Shown piece by piece: positions 1 to 9,308 of a DNA stretch of 64,000 nt. The translations under genes were made by a program, and so were the position numbers. Source of the stretch: Caldilineaceae bacterium bin5 (lineage in GTDB: Bacteria > Chloroflexota > Anaerolineae > Caldilineales > Caldilineaceae); assembly GCA_002238445.1 (NCBI GenBank), contig MPML01000012.1, forward strand, positions 1-64,000, written 5' to 3'. The number at the start of each line of letters is the position of its first letter. Position 1 is the stretch's first letter. Under the pieces are notes generated by a model. It made no database searches, was not told the DNA's origin, and was given only the letters and a program-made list of their open reading frames with translations.

Positions 1-251
1 TCGCCATTAACGGCGTCGAGGCGACTGCCGCCAACGTTGACAACGCCTCCTACCCGCTCGCCCGACCGCTGTACATCTACACGGATGCCGGCGTCATAGC
101 CGAGAAACCGCAGGTCGCGGCATTCATCAACTTCTACCTGACCTACGTGAACGAAGAAATCGAGCGCGTTGGCTACTTCCCGGCTGAGTCCTCCGTACTC
201 GAGGCCGCCAGGCAGAGCCTGCTGATTGCGATTAAGGCAGTCGAGAATTGA
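1..251 (+). CDS. pstS: Phosphate ABC transporter substrate-binding protein PstS, C-terminal part
   Basis: This is the last 82 codons of a gene that begins before the window; the frame is open from base 3 and stops with TGA at 249-251. The text YPLARPLYIY followed by a helical tail ending IKAVEN is characteristic of the C-terminal lobe of PstS-type periplasmic phosphate-binding proteins. PstS captures inorganic phosphate outside the membrane and hands it to PstC/PstA. The pstC, pstA, pstB and phoU genes follow on the same strand, which fixes the identity. The signal peptide and phosphate-binding residues lie outside the window. Confidence 0.9.
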   Translation, partial: AINGVEATAANVDNASYPLARPLYIYTDAGVIAEKPQVAAFINFYLTYVNEEIERVGYFPAESSVLEAARQSLLIAIKAVEN

Positions 252-444
252 CTTGGAGATTGCCTGCCAAAGCCGTCACCTATTGAAAGATTGCAAGAGG
301 CGTTGAGGAAGGGAGCGGAACCACTTCCTTAGCCTTCGCCAGTGTAGATAAGAGATTCAGAGCAGGGGCGTTCGGCAGCGGGCGTCTCCTGCAGGCGGGA
401 GAACTGGGACTTGGCAAAGGTTTGGCAGGTAAGGTGTAGAGGGA

Positions 445-496
445 CAGGCAGAGGATGGACCGACTCAACCGAGAGTTGGAGTCCACCCTCTGCCTG
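445..496 (+). promoter_or_regulatory. Large hairpin between pstS and pstC
   Basis: CAGGCAGAGGATGGAC (445-460) pairs with GTCCACCCTCTGCCTG (481-496) with one mismatch, and the stem continues inward as CGACTC (461-466) with GAGTTG (473-478), leaving a 6-base loop and a 2-base bulge. No T-run follows, so it is not a classical terminator. Such hairpins after substrate-binding-protein genes usually protect the upstream mRNA or cause partial termination, so that PstS is made in excess over the permease. That role is inferred from other binding-protein operons. Confidence 0.6.
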
Positions 497-526
497 CTCC
501 TTCCCGATGGAGAACAGGGAGTTAAC

Positions 527-1540
527 ATGACACAATCGGCGCCAGTTGCGCATGCTGCCGTTTCAGCGGAGTCGATGCAAGGGCCGGTGGCCGGCGTTGA
601 TGGCCAGGCTGATGCTGACGCGGTTGGCGGCGGGCCGAAGCATGATCTGAGGCGCAAGCCGCGCGTGGGAGAGTCGTTCATTCAGGGATTCCTTTTCCTG
701 TGCGGTGCAGTATCAGTTCTGACTACTGTGGGAATTGTCATTGTACTGGGCCGAGAAACGCTACTTTTCTTTGCCAGTGAAGAGGTCAATCTCCTGAAGT
801 TTTTTGGGGGGACAGAGTGGCAGCCGGCGATTGGTCGTTTCGGTATCTGGCCCCTGGTCACCGCTACTTTGATGGCCAGCCTGATAGCGATGGCCGTGGC
901 TCTTCCTGTCGGGCTATGCATTGCCATCTATCTCAGCGAATATGCCGCCCAGCGAACGCGAAGCATTCTGAAACCTATTCTTGAGGTGCTGGCAGGGGTT
1001 CCAACGGTCGTTTACGGCTACTTTGCGTTGACTTTCATGACACCTCTGCTGCGGGGGATGTTGGGCCGCGACCTTGTTGAGATCTACAACACAGCCTCGG
1101 CTGGAATTGTCATTGGTATTTTGGTTATACCGTTAGTCAGTTCGATGAGCGATGATGCGCTGACTGCAGTTCCCAATTCACTGCGGCAGGCCTCCTATGG
1201 GTTGGGAGCGACAAGGCTGGAAACTGCATTGCGAATTGTATTGCCGGCAGCCCTATCCGGGGTGGCAGCGGCGTTCATTGTGGCAATCTCGCGGGCAATC
1301 GGTGAAACAATGATCGTAGCAATCGCTGCAGGGGCGGGACCAAACTTTACTTTTTCGCCCTTCCGCGCCGCTGAAACCATGACCGGGCATATAGTGCGCA
1401 TCAGCGGCGGCGACCTCAGCTATGACTCTATCGATTACAACAGCATCTTTGCGATCGGTCTGCTACTTTTCCTACTGACGCTAAGTCTGAATATTCTGAG
1501 CCAATGGATTGTGCGTCGCTTCCGTGAGGAGTATGAATGA
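527..1540 (+). CDS. pstC: Phosphate ABC transporter permease PstC
   Basis: PstC is one of the two membrane subunits of the high-affinity phosphate importer. The 337-residue protein has a cytoplasmic N-terminal stretch of about 50 residues, a first membrane helix near 53-74, and the binding-protein-dependent permease region with the EAA-type loop '[20 protein letters not shown]' before the last helices. ATG 527 is chosen because AGGGAG (515-520) sits 6 bases upstream; the frame stays open further upstream, but that part overlaps the intergenic hairpin. The stop overlaps the pstA start as ATGA, which indicates translational coupling. Regulation presumably follows phosphate starvation, but the operon promoter lies outside the window. 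Confidence 0.95.
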   Translation: MTQSAPVAHAAVSAESMQGPVAGVDGQADADAVGGGPKHDLRRKPRVGESFIQGFLFLCGAVSVLTTVGIVIVLGRETLLFFASEEVNLLKFFGGTEWQPAIGRFGIWPLVTATLMASLIAMAVALPVGLCIAIYLSEYAAQRTRSILKPILEVLAGVPTVVYGYFALTFMTPLLRGMLGRDLVEIYNTASAGIVIGILVIPLVSSMSDDALTAVPNSLRQASYGLGATRLETALRIVLPAALSGVAAAFIVAISRAIGETMIVAIAAGAGPNFTFSPFRAAETMTGHIVRISGGDLSYDSIDYNSIFAIGLLLFLLTLSLNILSQWIVRRFREEYE

Positions 1541-2832
1541 TGGCGCTCCACCAACAGCAGGCAGTTTCCGAGCCCACCGGCGGGCTCATGCCCTCTGGGC
1601 CGACTTACCACAGGCAGGTGGAGGCGCGCCAACGCAGAGGGAGAATCTGGGCCATCATATTTCAGGCAGCCCTGGTTTCGGGAGTCATTGCTCTGTGCGC
1701 CTTGATTTTCAACATTGTCAACCAGTCTTTTGGCTACGTTGCGATTGTCAACAACATTGACCCTGCGGAGCTGGCCGTTGACGGGACGCCACTCAATGCG
1801 CTGCCCAAGGAGCAGCTGGTAGAGATACTGGAGGCCAATGTATCGGCGGGCCTGATGCGACGCTATGCGCATGATGTGCCTTTTGCCGAACGAAGCCGCG
1901 AAGACATCCATGGGTTGATATTGGAACGCGTAGTCGAGCCACAGGTCCAGGCAACCTGGGGGCTGTTTGATTCCGTCTTTGCCCGGGGCAGCGTCATGGC
2001 TGAGGCCGAGGAACGGTTTCCCGGTTCCGACGTGTACTTTCGCAGCTGGCTGACGACCAGCTTCATTTCCAATTCACAGTCGAGCGAACCGCTGCGTGCA
2101 GGTGTGCGCACGGCTATTCTCGGTTCACTGTGGGTGGTGGCGATAACGATCCTTTTCTCTTTCCCGATCGGGGTGGGCGCTGCGATTTATTTGGAGGAGT
2201 ACGCGCACAGGGAGAGACCTCTCAATCGGTTGATCCAGACGAATATCAACAATCTGGCCGGCGTACCGTCGATCATCTACGGTATGTTGGGGCTGGCAAT
2301 CTTTGTACGTGTTCTGGAAGCTTTTACGAGCGGCGCTTTTCTGGGAGTAGGCGATCAGTCGACGGCCAATGGCCGCACTATTATATCGGCAGGAATGACC
2401 TTGGGTCTTTTGATTCTGCCATTGATCATCATCAACGGTCAGGAGGCTATACGTGCGGTGCCCAGCTCTCTGCGGCAGGCGGGCTTCGGTTTGGGGGCGA
2501 CGCACTGGCAGGTGATCTGGCATCATGTTTTGCCGAGCGCTATGCCCGGGATATTGACTGGAACAATTCTCGCCATCAGCCGAGCTATTGGCGAGACAGC
2601 GCCGCTGGTCGTTGTGGGGGCCTCAACCTTTATTGCCCTGGATCCCAGCGGACCCTTTTCCAAATTTACGGTGCTTCCTATTCAGATCTACCAGTGGACC
2701 TCGCGACCGCAAGATGAATTTCGGAATCTGGCTGCCGCGGCGATTCTCGTGCTACTCATTCTGCTTCTAACTCTGAACGCATCCGCGGTCCTGTTGCGTA
2801 ACCAGTTCAACCGCAGGCAGGCCAACGCCTAG
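1537..2832 (+). CDS. pstA: Phosphate ABC transporter permease PstA, with a long extracytoplasmic insert
   Basis: Second membrane subunit of the Pst importer, starting at the ATGA overlap with pstC. At 431 residues it is about 130 longer than common PstA proteins. The excess is an N-terminal cytoplasmic stretch of about 45 residues and a polar segment of roughly 120 residues between the first membrane helix (about 47-68) and the second (about 195-215). The C-terminal half is standard: the EAA-type loop '[18 protein letters not shown]' followed by '[17 protein letters not shown]'. The insert contains many charged residues and would lie outside the membrane, near the docking side for PstS. Its function is unknown; it may be a lineage-specific feature. 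Confidence 0.93.
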   Translation: MMALHQQQAVSEPTGGLMPSGPTYHRQVEARQRRGRIWAIIFQAALVSGVIALCALIFNIVNQSFGYVAIVNNIDPAELAVDGTPLNALPKEQLVEILEANVSAGLMRRYAHDVPFAERSREDIHGLILERVVEPQVQATWGLFDSVFARGSVMAEAEERFPGSDVYFRSWLTTSFISNSQSSEPLRAGVRTAILGSLWVVAITILFSFPIGVGAAIYLEEYAHRERPLNRLIQTNINNLAGVPSIIYGMLGLAIFVRVLEAFTSGAFLGVGDQSTANGRTIISAGMTLGLLILPLIIINGQEAIRAVPSSLRQAGFGLGATHWQVIWHHVLPSAMPGILTGTILAISRAIGETAPLVVVGASTFIALDPSGPFSKFTVLPIQIYQWTSRPQDEFRNLAAAAILVLLILLLTLNASAVLLRNQFNRRQANA

Positions 2833-2847
2833 GGAATCTTTCTGATT

Positions 2848-3681
2848 ATGACAATTGCCATTGACCGCCCTTCACAGTTAAAGACGGAGACCAACCAGCC
2901 TTCACCCAATGGAACGGGCCGATTCGCCATTGAAGCCGGGGCGATGCACGTATACTATGGGGACTTTTGCGCGGTGCGCGACGTGCAATTGGGAGTGCCT
3001 GCGAACAAGATCACAGCGATTATCGGGCCCTCGGGATGCGGCAAGAGCACGGTACTCCGTTGCTTTAACCGTATGAATGATTTGATCCCGGGCGCACGAA
3101 TTGAAGGCGAAGTATTGTTCCAAGGCCAGAACATTTACGATGATAACGTGGACCCCGTTGAAGTTCGACGCCGCATCGGCATGGTATTTCAGAAGCCGAA
3201 TCCATTTCCGAAGACTATCTACGAGAACGTCGCTTGGGGGACGCGCATCAACGGCTTCAGGGGTGACATGGACGAGATGGTGGAAAGGGCGCTGCGATCG
3301 GCCGCATTGTGGGACGAGGTGAAGGACAAACTGCAGCAGAGTGCGCTGGGACTCTCCGGAGGTCAGCAACAGCGCTTGTGCATCGCCAGAGCGATCGCGG
3401 TTGAGCCGGAGATCATTCTCATGGACGAGCCGGCTTCGGCGCTGGATCCTATCGCCACATTGCGAATTGAGGATCTGATGAAGGAGTTGTCCGAAAAATA
3501 TACTATAATCGTAGTTACCCATAACATGCAGCAAGCGGCACGGATTTCCGATTTCACTGCATTTTTCAGTGTGGACGATCGCCGTACTGGAGTTCTTATC
3601 GAGTTTGATGATACGGAGAAGATTTTCACCAATCCCAGCCAGAAGTCCACTGAGGACTACATTACCGGGCGGTTTGGTTAG
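2848..3681 (+). CDS. pstB: Phosphate ABC transporter ATP-binding protein PstB
   Basis: Cytoplasmic ATPase that powers phosphate import through PstCA. The 277-residue protein has Walker [10 protein letters not shown] (residues 60-68), the ABC signature LSGGQQQR, Walker B IILMDEP with the following SALDP D-loop, and the switch histidine in VTHNMQQA. The text [18 protein letters not shown] in the Q-loop region is typical of PstB rather than other ABC ATPases. It starts 15 bases after pstA and is followed by arsC after 29 bases, so it belongs to the same transcript. Confidence 0.97.
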   Translation: MTIAIDRPSQLKTETNQPSPNGTGRFAIEAGAMHVYYGDFCAVRDVQLGVPANKITAIIGPSGCGKSTVLRCFNRMNDLIPGARIEGEVLFQGQNIYDDNVDPVEVRRRIGMVFQKPNPFPKTIYENVAWGTRINGFRGDMDEMVERALRSAALWDEVKDKLQQSALGLSGGQQQRLCIARAIAVEPEIILMDEPASALDPIATLRIEDLMKELSEKYTIIVVTHNMQQAARISDFTAFFSVDDRRTGVLIEFDDTEKIFTNPSQKSTEDYITGRFG

Positions 3682-3710
3682 AAGCCCAGGTGTCGAGGAG
3701 ACGATTTTCG

Positions 3711-4130
3711 ATGGGTAGACAGCGGGTTCTCATTCTTTGCACAGGCAACTCATGCCGCAGCCAGATGGCCGAGGGGCTGGTTAATTTCTTTCTGGGTGAA
3801 GATTGGGAGGCGTATTCGGCAGGTTCTGCGCCAACAGGCAAGGTGAATCCGCGGGCGGTACGGGCGATGGCGGAACTACGTATCGACATCAGTGAAGGCG
3901 TTTCAGAATCGGTTGAGATTTATCGCGATCTGAAACCGGACCTAGTGGTGACCGTATGCGACAGCGCAGCCAAGAATTGTCCTATCTGGATAGGGGAAGG
4001 CAGAGTCGTCCACATGCCATTTGACGATCCCATAGACGCGGTTGGCAGCGATTCGGAGAGAATGGCGGCCTTTCGGCAGGTGCGGGACCAGATGCGTGAC
4101 AAGCTGCTCGCCTGCCTTCAGAAGCTCTAG
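3711..4130 (+). CDS. arsC: Arsenate reductase, thioredoxin-coupled (LMW-PTP fold)
   Basis: This enzyme reduces arsenate to arsenite so that it can be exported. The 139-residue protein carries the phosphatase-like P-loop C10-TGNSC-R16 and the redox pair Cys83/Cys90 in TVCDSAAKNCPIW, an arrangement equivalent to Cys10/82/89 of the staphylococcal pI258 enzyme; MPFDDP follows as in that family. ATG 3711 is chosen because GAGGAG lies at 3695-3700. A GTG at 3690 is an alternative start. Its place between pstB and phoU makes sense because arsenate enters cells through the Pst system. No arsR, arsB or acr3 gene is visible here. Confidence 0.9.
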   Translation: MGRQRVLILCTGNSCRSQMAEGLVNFFLGEDWEAYSAGSAPTGKVNPRAVRAMAELRIDISEGVSESVEIYRDLKPDLVVTVCDSAAKNCPIWIGEGRVVHMPFDDPIDAVGSDSERMAAFRQVRDQMRDKLLACLQKL

Positions 4131-4155
4131 CGGTTGGGAAAGAGAGGAGCCAACG

Positions 4156-4824
4156 ATGGGACAACTTTTGCGTACTTCGTTTGCGCGTGAGCTGGAGACA
4201 CTCCAAACCGATACGTTGATGCTTGGGAGCATGGTCACGCAGGCCTTGAAGGAGTCGGTCGAAGCCCTTCGAACCAGGGATTTAGAGACGGCGAGGCGCC
4301 TGATCAAAGAAGATGAGATTATCAATAAGAAGCGGTTCCAAATTGAGGCTGACTGTCTGCGACTGATTGCTACTCAGCAGCCTATGGCAGGAAACCTCCG
4401 CCTGATCGCTGCGGTTCTCGAGATCAGCACCGAGTTGGAGCGGATAGGGGACTACGCGAAAGGCATCGGCCGGATCATTCTGCTTATCGGTCCTGAAGCT
4501 CTGATCAAGCCATTGGTGGATATTCCGCGCATGTGTGACATCGCCACTGAAATGCTTCATCAGGCGTTGGACGCGTTCTTGAATCAGGACCTGGAAGCTG
4601 CTCGTACAATTCCGTTGCGAGACGATGAGGTAGATGCGCTGTACAACCGGGTTCACCGCGACCTGATCAATATGATATTGGAGGACCCGACACTGATTGA
4701 TCGCTCAAACTACCTGCTCTGGGCGGCCCACAACCTAGAACGGGCGGCCGACCGGGTCACGAATATCTGCGAGCGGATAATCTTTACGGTAACCGGGGAA
4801 TTCATCGAGTTTGACATGAATTAA
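4156..4824 (+). CDS. phoU: Phosphate signalling protein PhoU
   Basis: PhoU is a cytoplasmic, all-helical protein that links the Pst transporter to its sensor kinase and limits phosphate uptake. The 222-residue product has the usual length and duplicated three-helix layout: the first half contains ARELETLQTDTLMLGSMV and a conserved 'LELERIGDYA'-type motif (here STELERIGDYAKGI), the second repeats it as AAHNLERAADRVTNICERI. The E-x-x-R-x-x-D metal-binding motif is present in both halves. ATG 4156 follows AGAGGAGC (4143-4150). It is the last gene of the pst operon; no clear terminator is seen after it. Confidence 0.95.
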   Translation: MGQLLRTSFARELETLQTDTLMLGSMVTQALKESVEALRTRDLETARRLIKEDEIINKKRFQIEADCLRLIATQQPMAGNLRLIAAVLEISTELERIGDYAKGIGRIILLIGPEALIKPLVDIPRMCDIATEMLHQALDAFLNQDLEAARTIPLRDDEVDALYNRVHRDLINMILEDPTLIDRSNYLLWAAHNLERAADRVTNICERIIFTVTGEFIEFDMN

Positions 4825-5366
4825 GGTCAGGCGATCCGAGCTCTTGCTGAAGCGAATGCGGTAGCTTGGCGAGATTGTTTCAGATTGGTTTTCCAACAAC
4901 TGATTCAGCAATCTTCAGTACCATCTTATAGCTTTGCGATGCCGGCAGGCCTTGTCGATGACTATGCGATGGTTCGAGGCGAAGGCCAGGTGAATGCAGA
5001 TTCGCAGACGTATCGTATTTTGATCGAACGCGGATCAGTCTTTTGTTGCTTGGAAACTAACCGGTAGCAGGTTGACGAACCGGCTTCTATCAATTAGAAT
5101 TGAACTGGAATGACACAAAGTTTGCTAAGCGTTCGTCTGTGTATATGGGAGTTTGCATTATCCTGATTGTTCCCTTATTATTCGGAACGCAAGCAGGGAG
5201 TTTCCCCACCAGCCGACTTTTGTGGAGCTTGGATTCGGTATGAATTGGATGGTATAATTTCCGGACGAACCTGATTCCGGGATTTATCATAATCGGCCGT
5301 GTTTTCCGCTCTCTTGCTGTAATCAATCATCACCATTTTACCTAGACCGCCCTTAGGAGGTATGAA
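4825..5366. other. Intergenic region after phoU
   Basis: About 540 bases without a convincing gene. Short open stretches exist but have no ribosome site or recognisable protein features. The right half is AT-richer and contains the promoter for the next gene at 5229-5258. No repeat or strong hairpin is seen. Confidence 0.6.
5229..5258 (+). promoter_or_regulatory. Sigma-70-type promoter for the lipoprotein gene
   Basis: TTGGAT (5229-5234), an 18-base spacer and a perfect TATAAT (5253-5258) stand upstream of the gene at 5367. Transcription would begin near 5265, giving a leader of about 100 bases that ends in the strong ribosome site AGGAGG just before ATG 5367. Confidence 0.65.
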
Positions 5367-6332
5367 ATGCTCAATCGACGTGTGACGTTTTGGGCCGCCT
5401 TAACGCTCATTGCAGCTCTTGCTTTATCGGGTTGTGCACCCCGCGCCGGTCAAGGCAGCGTCGCCGATGATGCGGACCAGTTGGTCATAGACCTGCCCGC
5501 GTTGGTACTTGACTTTGGTATGGACGGCACGCCTGCGATAAAGAACGCTGCTCTGGCCGACCTGGTTGACACGCTTGGCGTTCCTTTGGATTTGCCTGTC
5601 CCACCCGAAATGGTCTTCCTGATGGAGGCCAGCAACATCCAGCACATTCAGGTGAGCAACACGCCGGATGGCCTGCTGCTACTTGTAAATGGCCGCAGCA
5701 TTCCGTCTATCAGTTATAAGGGCGATTCGTTGTCGGCGTTGCCAGGGACACTGAGCTCATTTGGCATGGTCGTTCCGATGGCTGACCTTCTGTTTGCGCT
5801 TGTCGACCAGCTTGGGATTGGCGTAATTGCCAAGTTCCCGGTTGCGCCGGGCGCGGAAATGATTCCTCTGTATATTGAAGGTGACAGCAGCTCGGCGATG
5901 GCTGCCAAGGCCGCCCAGGAAGAGTTCCTGGCCGCTGTAGGCACGCCGCCGCGCATCAACCTGCCAATTTTCTACGAAGCTGATGGCAGTTTCAGCATCG
6001 GTGATCTGTCCATCGAAGAGATGAATGCGATGACCGACTATGCCCTGGCTCCGCTTGCGATGACACTGAGCCAACTCAGCATAGCCAGGACATTGGGGAT
6101 TTCCCAGTTGGGAATCAGCACCAATGTTGACGGCATCACGATATCGATTGATGGAAATGCCCTGCCGACGTTGGACTGGTCCGACGGCAAGGCCAGCAAT
6201 CTGCTTGAGCTGATCACCACGATACCTGTACTGGATATGGCAATGCCGGGTATGGGATCGTTGTTGCCGACGATTAATCAGATTCTGCCGTTGGTCCAGG
6301 CGACTGAATTTGACCTGACATTGCATTTCTAA
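5367..6332 (+). CDS. Secreted lipoprotein of unknown function
   Basis: A 321-residue lipoprotein. It has a signal peptide with basic N-terminus (MLNRRVTF), a hydrophobic core and the lipobox LSGC (Cys22). I do not recognise a named domain. The mature protein contains two similar stretches rich in small hydrophobic residues: a first with LVDTLGVPLDLPVPPEMV and IQHIQVSNTPDGLLLLVNG, and a second with LSIARTLGISQLGIST and DGITISIDGNALPTLDW. In both, a short predicted helix leads into strands of the form DGL.L.VNG / DGI.ISIDG, suggesting a duplicated fold. AGGAGG precedes the ATG. Promoter and terminator flank it, so it is monocistronic. It probably sits on the outer face of the membrane. Confidence 0.8.
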   Translation: MLNRRVTFWAALTLIAALALSGCAPRAGQGSVADDADQLVIDLPALVLDFGMDGTPAIKNAALADLVDTLGVPLDLPVPPEMVFLMEASNIQHIQVSNTPDGLLLLVNGRSIPSISYKGDSLSALPGTLSSFGMVVPMADLLFALVDQLGIGVIAKFPVAPGAEMIPLYIEGDSSSAMAAKAAQEEFLAAVGTPPRINLPIFYEADGSFSIGDLSIEEMNAMTDYALAPLAMTLSQLSIARTLGISQLGISTNVDGITISIDGNALPTLDWSDGKASNLLELITTIPVLDMAMPGMGSLLPTINQILPLVQATEFDLTLHF

Positions 6333-6406
6333 ATGGGTAGCCGCCTGAATGGCGTCAAAGTATAGGCGCCGCTCAGATTTGGCTGGCTCGTTTCCTGAAC
6401 GAACGA

Positions 6407-6438
6407 AGAGGCGCGGTCTTTTGACCGTGCCTCTTTTT
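6407..6438 (+). terminator. Rho-independent terminator after the lipoprotein gene
   Basis: AGAGGCGCGGTC (6407-6418) and GACCGTGCCTCT (6423-6434) form a 12-bp stem with one wobble pair and a TTTT loop, followed by a T tract to 6438. It lies 75 bases after the stop codon. The rest of 6333-6644 holds nothing else I can support. Confidence 0.85.
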
Positions 6439-6644
6439 GCATTTTGGATTAAGTGGAGATCTGTGATTCTGGCGAGAGGTTTCAGTGGTGAGAGGGAGCC
6501 TGGCAGGTCATGGTCTCGCTCCAGAACTGATCAGTTACCCGTCACTGCAGTGTGCCGGCGCCAAGGCGGAAATAGCAGCAGTCTACTGCGATTACCCACC
6601 GAACTTTGGATTGTCCTAGTCTAGTTGGGAACCCCCGACTTCGC

Positions 6645-8375
6645 TCAGACGGGGCCGGTCATGTAGAGCTGGCCCGACTCGAAGCCGCGAGAAGCGTAGT
6701 AGGCCTGGGTGCCGGTGGCGGCGATTACACTGATGCGGTGGAAGCCGGCCTGGCGGCTAATCCGTCGGGCCTCGTCCAGAAGACGTGTGCCGATGCCAAC
6801 GTGTTGGGCTGCGCCGTCTTCGGCATTGCCGATGGCGAGGGCGGGGCCGTACACATGCACCTCGCGGATCAGGGCATTTCCTTGGATTTCGTCCAGAAAG
6901 GCCCGACTCCCGGCCAGAGGCGATTTGGGCAGACTCAACCTAAGAAAGCCTGCTAGCGGGGCACGTTCAAGGTTGGCCGCGTCCGGTCCGTTTTCTTCAT
7001 CCTCTGCCACGACAAACTGCAAGAAGTACTCATCGGTTAAATCGGTAGAATAGGTTGAGACCTTCAAGCGCAGGGCATCTTCGCGCACCTGCTGGCGGCG
7101 CACTTCGCGGCAGCGGATGCAGCCGCAGCGTTGGCCGCGTCGCGCCAGTTCTTTGTGGACTACCTCCCGCAAGTTACTCGTCTTGACGCCCGCTTCAATG
7201 TGATGGGCGGGGATGTCGCGAAAGAGGCGATTGATGCGCGTGTAGGGCGGAACCGAAGGCTTGATGTCCGCCAACAGAGTAACCAGTTCCTGTTCTGAAT
7301 AGGGATAATAGTCGCCGGCCAGCCATTTTTGGTAGAGTTCTGTGCCGGCAATCAAGGAACATGGGTAGATTTTGAGTTCATCCGGTCGGATTGCGGGATC
7401 GTCAAAGAAACGGTTGAAGGAGGCTCGATCGGCATCCAGCGTGGCTCCGTAGAGGTTGGGCATCCAGTGCAGGTGCAGTTTGAAGCCAGCGGTACGCAGC
7501 AGGCCAAGGGCATGTCTTACTTCAGCAACTGAATGCCCTCGCTTGTTCATTTCCAGTACTTCATCGTCGAGGCTCTGAACGCCGATCTGTACTTTAGTCA
7601 CGCCCAGACGGCGCATGTGCCGGATCTCGTCGGCGTTTATCCAATCTGGTCGCGTCTCCACTACCAGGCCGACGTTGCGGTGCGCGGCCAGGATGTTGCT
7701 GCGTTGGGCATCCTCGAGGGAGGCAGAGGGCACATAGTTGGGGTTACGATAGGCATTCATGGCGTCGAAACAGCGTTGCACGAACCATTCGCGGTAGTCC
7801 TGGCTGTAGGCACTCCATGTGCCTCCCAGGATTAGCAGCTCCACCTTGCTTGCGTCGTGGCCAATGCTTTCGAAGGCGTCTATGCGGCCCAGCGTCTGTT
7901 TGAATGGATCGAAGCCGTCGCGTTCGGCCCGCTGCGCGCCAGGTTCGTCGAAGATGTAGCTCTTGGGCATGCGCCAGTCATCCGGGCAGAAAATACACTC
8001 ACCCGGACAGCCGGCCGGCGCGGTCAGAACTGTTACGGGCGCGACACCGCTGGAGGTTCGAACAGGCTTCATTCGGATGCGGTCCAACAGCACCGGGTTC
8101 GGCTCGATCTCACCCTCGTCGATCAGGAGGCGAAAGCCCGCAACCAGGTCGGACTTGGCGTAAAATCCCTTGCCGTCTTTGGGGTAACGGGCTAGAATGG
8201 ATCGAAGGGTGCGATTGGCATCCCATTCGGCTTCCTGAACCGCGAGAACTTCCCGGAAGATGGCGGACATTGCAGTGCGATGGCGCGCAGGATCAAAGCT
8301 GCGCTTACGCTGCCATTCTTGGGATATCTGAACTACTTCAGCCGGAATCTCATCCGGCGCTAGAATTCTTTTCAT
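6645..8375 (-). CDS. elp3: Elp3-type tRNA uridine-34 carboxymethyltransferase (radical SAM plus GNAT)
   Basis: Elp3 makes the cm5 group on wobble uridine of tRNA from acetyl-CoA by radical SAM chemistry. This 576-residue protein has the full layout: an N-terminal tRNA-binding part, the radical-SAM cluster motif C123-PGE-C127-IF-C130, a zinc-type cysteine region RCGCIRCREV, and a C-terminal GNAT domain with the acetyl-CoA loop VGIGTRLL and the terminal YYASRGFESGQLYMTG typical of Elp3. Bacterial Elp3 works as a single protein without Elp1/2/4-6, as shown for Dehalococcoides. Its ATG overlaps, in the palindrome CATG, an ATG of the divergent gene for a Trm9-like methyltransferase, which would act on its product. 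Confidence 0.93.
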   Translation of the reverse strand: MKRILAPDEIPAEVVQISQEWQRKRSFDPARHRTAMSAIFREVLAVQEAEWDANRTLRSILARYPKDGKGFYAKSDLVAGFRLLIDEGEIEPNPVLLDRIRMKPVRTSSGVAPVTVLTAPAGCPGECIFCPDDWRMPKSYIFDEPGAQRAERDGFDPFKQTLGRIDAFESIGHDASKVELLILGGTWSAYSQDYREWFVQRCFDAMNAYRNPNYVPSASLEDAQRSNILAAHRNVGLVVETRPDWINADEIRHMRRLGVTKVQIGVQSLDDEVLEMNKRGHSVAEVRHALGLLRTAGFKLHLHWMPNLYGATLDADRASFNRFFDDPAIRPDELKIYPCSLIAGTELYQKWLAGDYYPYSEQELVTLLADIKPSVPPYTRINRLFRDIPAHHIEAGVKTSNLREVVHKELARRGQRCGCIRCREVRRQQVREDALRLKVSTYSTDLTDEYFLQFVVAEDEENGPDAANLERAPLAGFLRLSLPKSPLAGSRAFLDEIQGNALIREVHVYGPALAIGNAEDGAAQHVGIGTRLLDEARRISRQAGFHRISVIAATGTQAYYASRGFESGQLYMTGPV

Positions 8376-8439
8376 GGTTTCAGAAAATCGACTCGATCAC
8401 GCGCCTACGTTGGAAACCCAGCTTGAGAACAGGGCAAGC

Positions 8440-9249
8440 ATGGACCCACAGGTGCGCGATGCCTTGTTGAGACTGAACAGGCGCTTCTATGCGCAAGTGG
8501 CCCCGCATTTTGACGCGACCCGCCAGGGGTGGACGCCGGGACTTCGCGCCATTCTACCGTATTTCAGGGTAGGAGGGAAGGATAGGCCGACCGTTTTGGA
8601 TGTGGGTTGCGGGAACGGCCGCTTTGCCAGGCTGCTGGAACAGGAGGGCCTCGGCGCTTCCTATACGGGGGTTGATGGAGATGGAGCTCTGCTCCAGTTC
8701 GCGCGCGGATCCACGACGGACATGGCGGCGGTGAAGTGCCGGTTCATCAAGGCAGATCTGGCGGATCCGGGCTGGACCGCGGCCCTCACAACCGAAAGGG
8801 CATCTGAAGGCGACGCGGCCGTTACACAAGAGAGCGGGGACGACCCACCAGCGTTTGACATAGTACTTTGCACGGCAACGGTGCAACATCTGCCGGGTTA
8901 TGCGCTGCGGCTGCGGCTGCTGCGAGACCTTCGGCGATTAAGCGCAGGTCGCGTAATTCTTTCGTTTTGGCAGTTTTTGAGCAGCGCGCGGTTTCGTTCC
9001 AGGCTGATAGACCCCAGAGATGTTGGCATTGATGCATCCGCTTTGGAGCCGGGTGACGGTCTCCTTCCGTGGCGCCAGGGTATTGAAGCGACTCGTTATG
9101 TTCACCAGGTGGATGAGGCTGAACTGAGACAGTTGGCAGCCGACGCGGGCATGTCGGTACTGCGCACGTTTCGCGCCGACGGCAAAGAGGGTGACCTGAA
9201 TCTGTACGCCGTATTGGGCCCTGCTGCTGTGCAACAGGGGGAGCAGTAG
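8440..9249 (+). CDS. Trm9/ALKBH8-like tRNA wobble-uridine methyltransferase
   Basis: A class I SAM-dependent methyltransferase of 269 residues (291 if started at ATG 8374). Motif I is VLDVGCGNGRFARLL. Several stretches match eukaryotic Trm9, which methylates cm5U34 to mcm5U34: FYAQVAPHFDATRQGW near the N-terminus (Trm9 has VYNEIAPHFSQTR), ATVQHLPG at the active-site loop, LLPWRQG, and RYVHQVDEAELRQLAADAG (Trm9: RYYH...ELKEECASLG). ATG 8440 is chosen because similarity starts just after it and a weak AGGG lies at 8431; ATG 8374 would abut the elp3 start. Being head-to-head with elp3, the natural reading is that the two act in sequence. No Trm112-like partner is in the window. A generic methyltransferase is the alternative. 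Confidence 0.75.
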   Translation: MDPQVRDALLRLNRRFYAQVAPHFDATRQGWTPGLRAILPYFRVGGKDRPTVLDVGCGNGRFARLLEQEGLGASYTGVDGDGALLQFARGSTTDMAAVKCRFIKADLADPGWTAALTTERASEGDAAVTQESGDDPPAFDIVLCTATVQHLPGYALRLRLLRDLRRLSAGRVILSFWQFLSSARFRSRLIDPRDVGIDASALEPGDGLLPWRQGIEATRYVHQVDEAELRQLAADAGMSVLRTFRADGKEGDLNLYAVLGPAAVQQGEQ

Positions 9250-9308
9250 CGGCAAAGAGAAATTCGCCGGGGTGAGGCTGCTTGCCCCCTAACCAGACAG
9301 ATGGCTAT

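Noticed and set aside
4885..5067. 60-codon frame after phoU
   Set aside because: No ribosome site or conserved feature; lies in an ordinary intergenic region.
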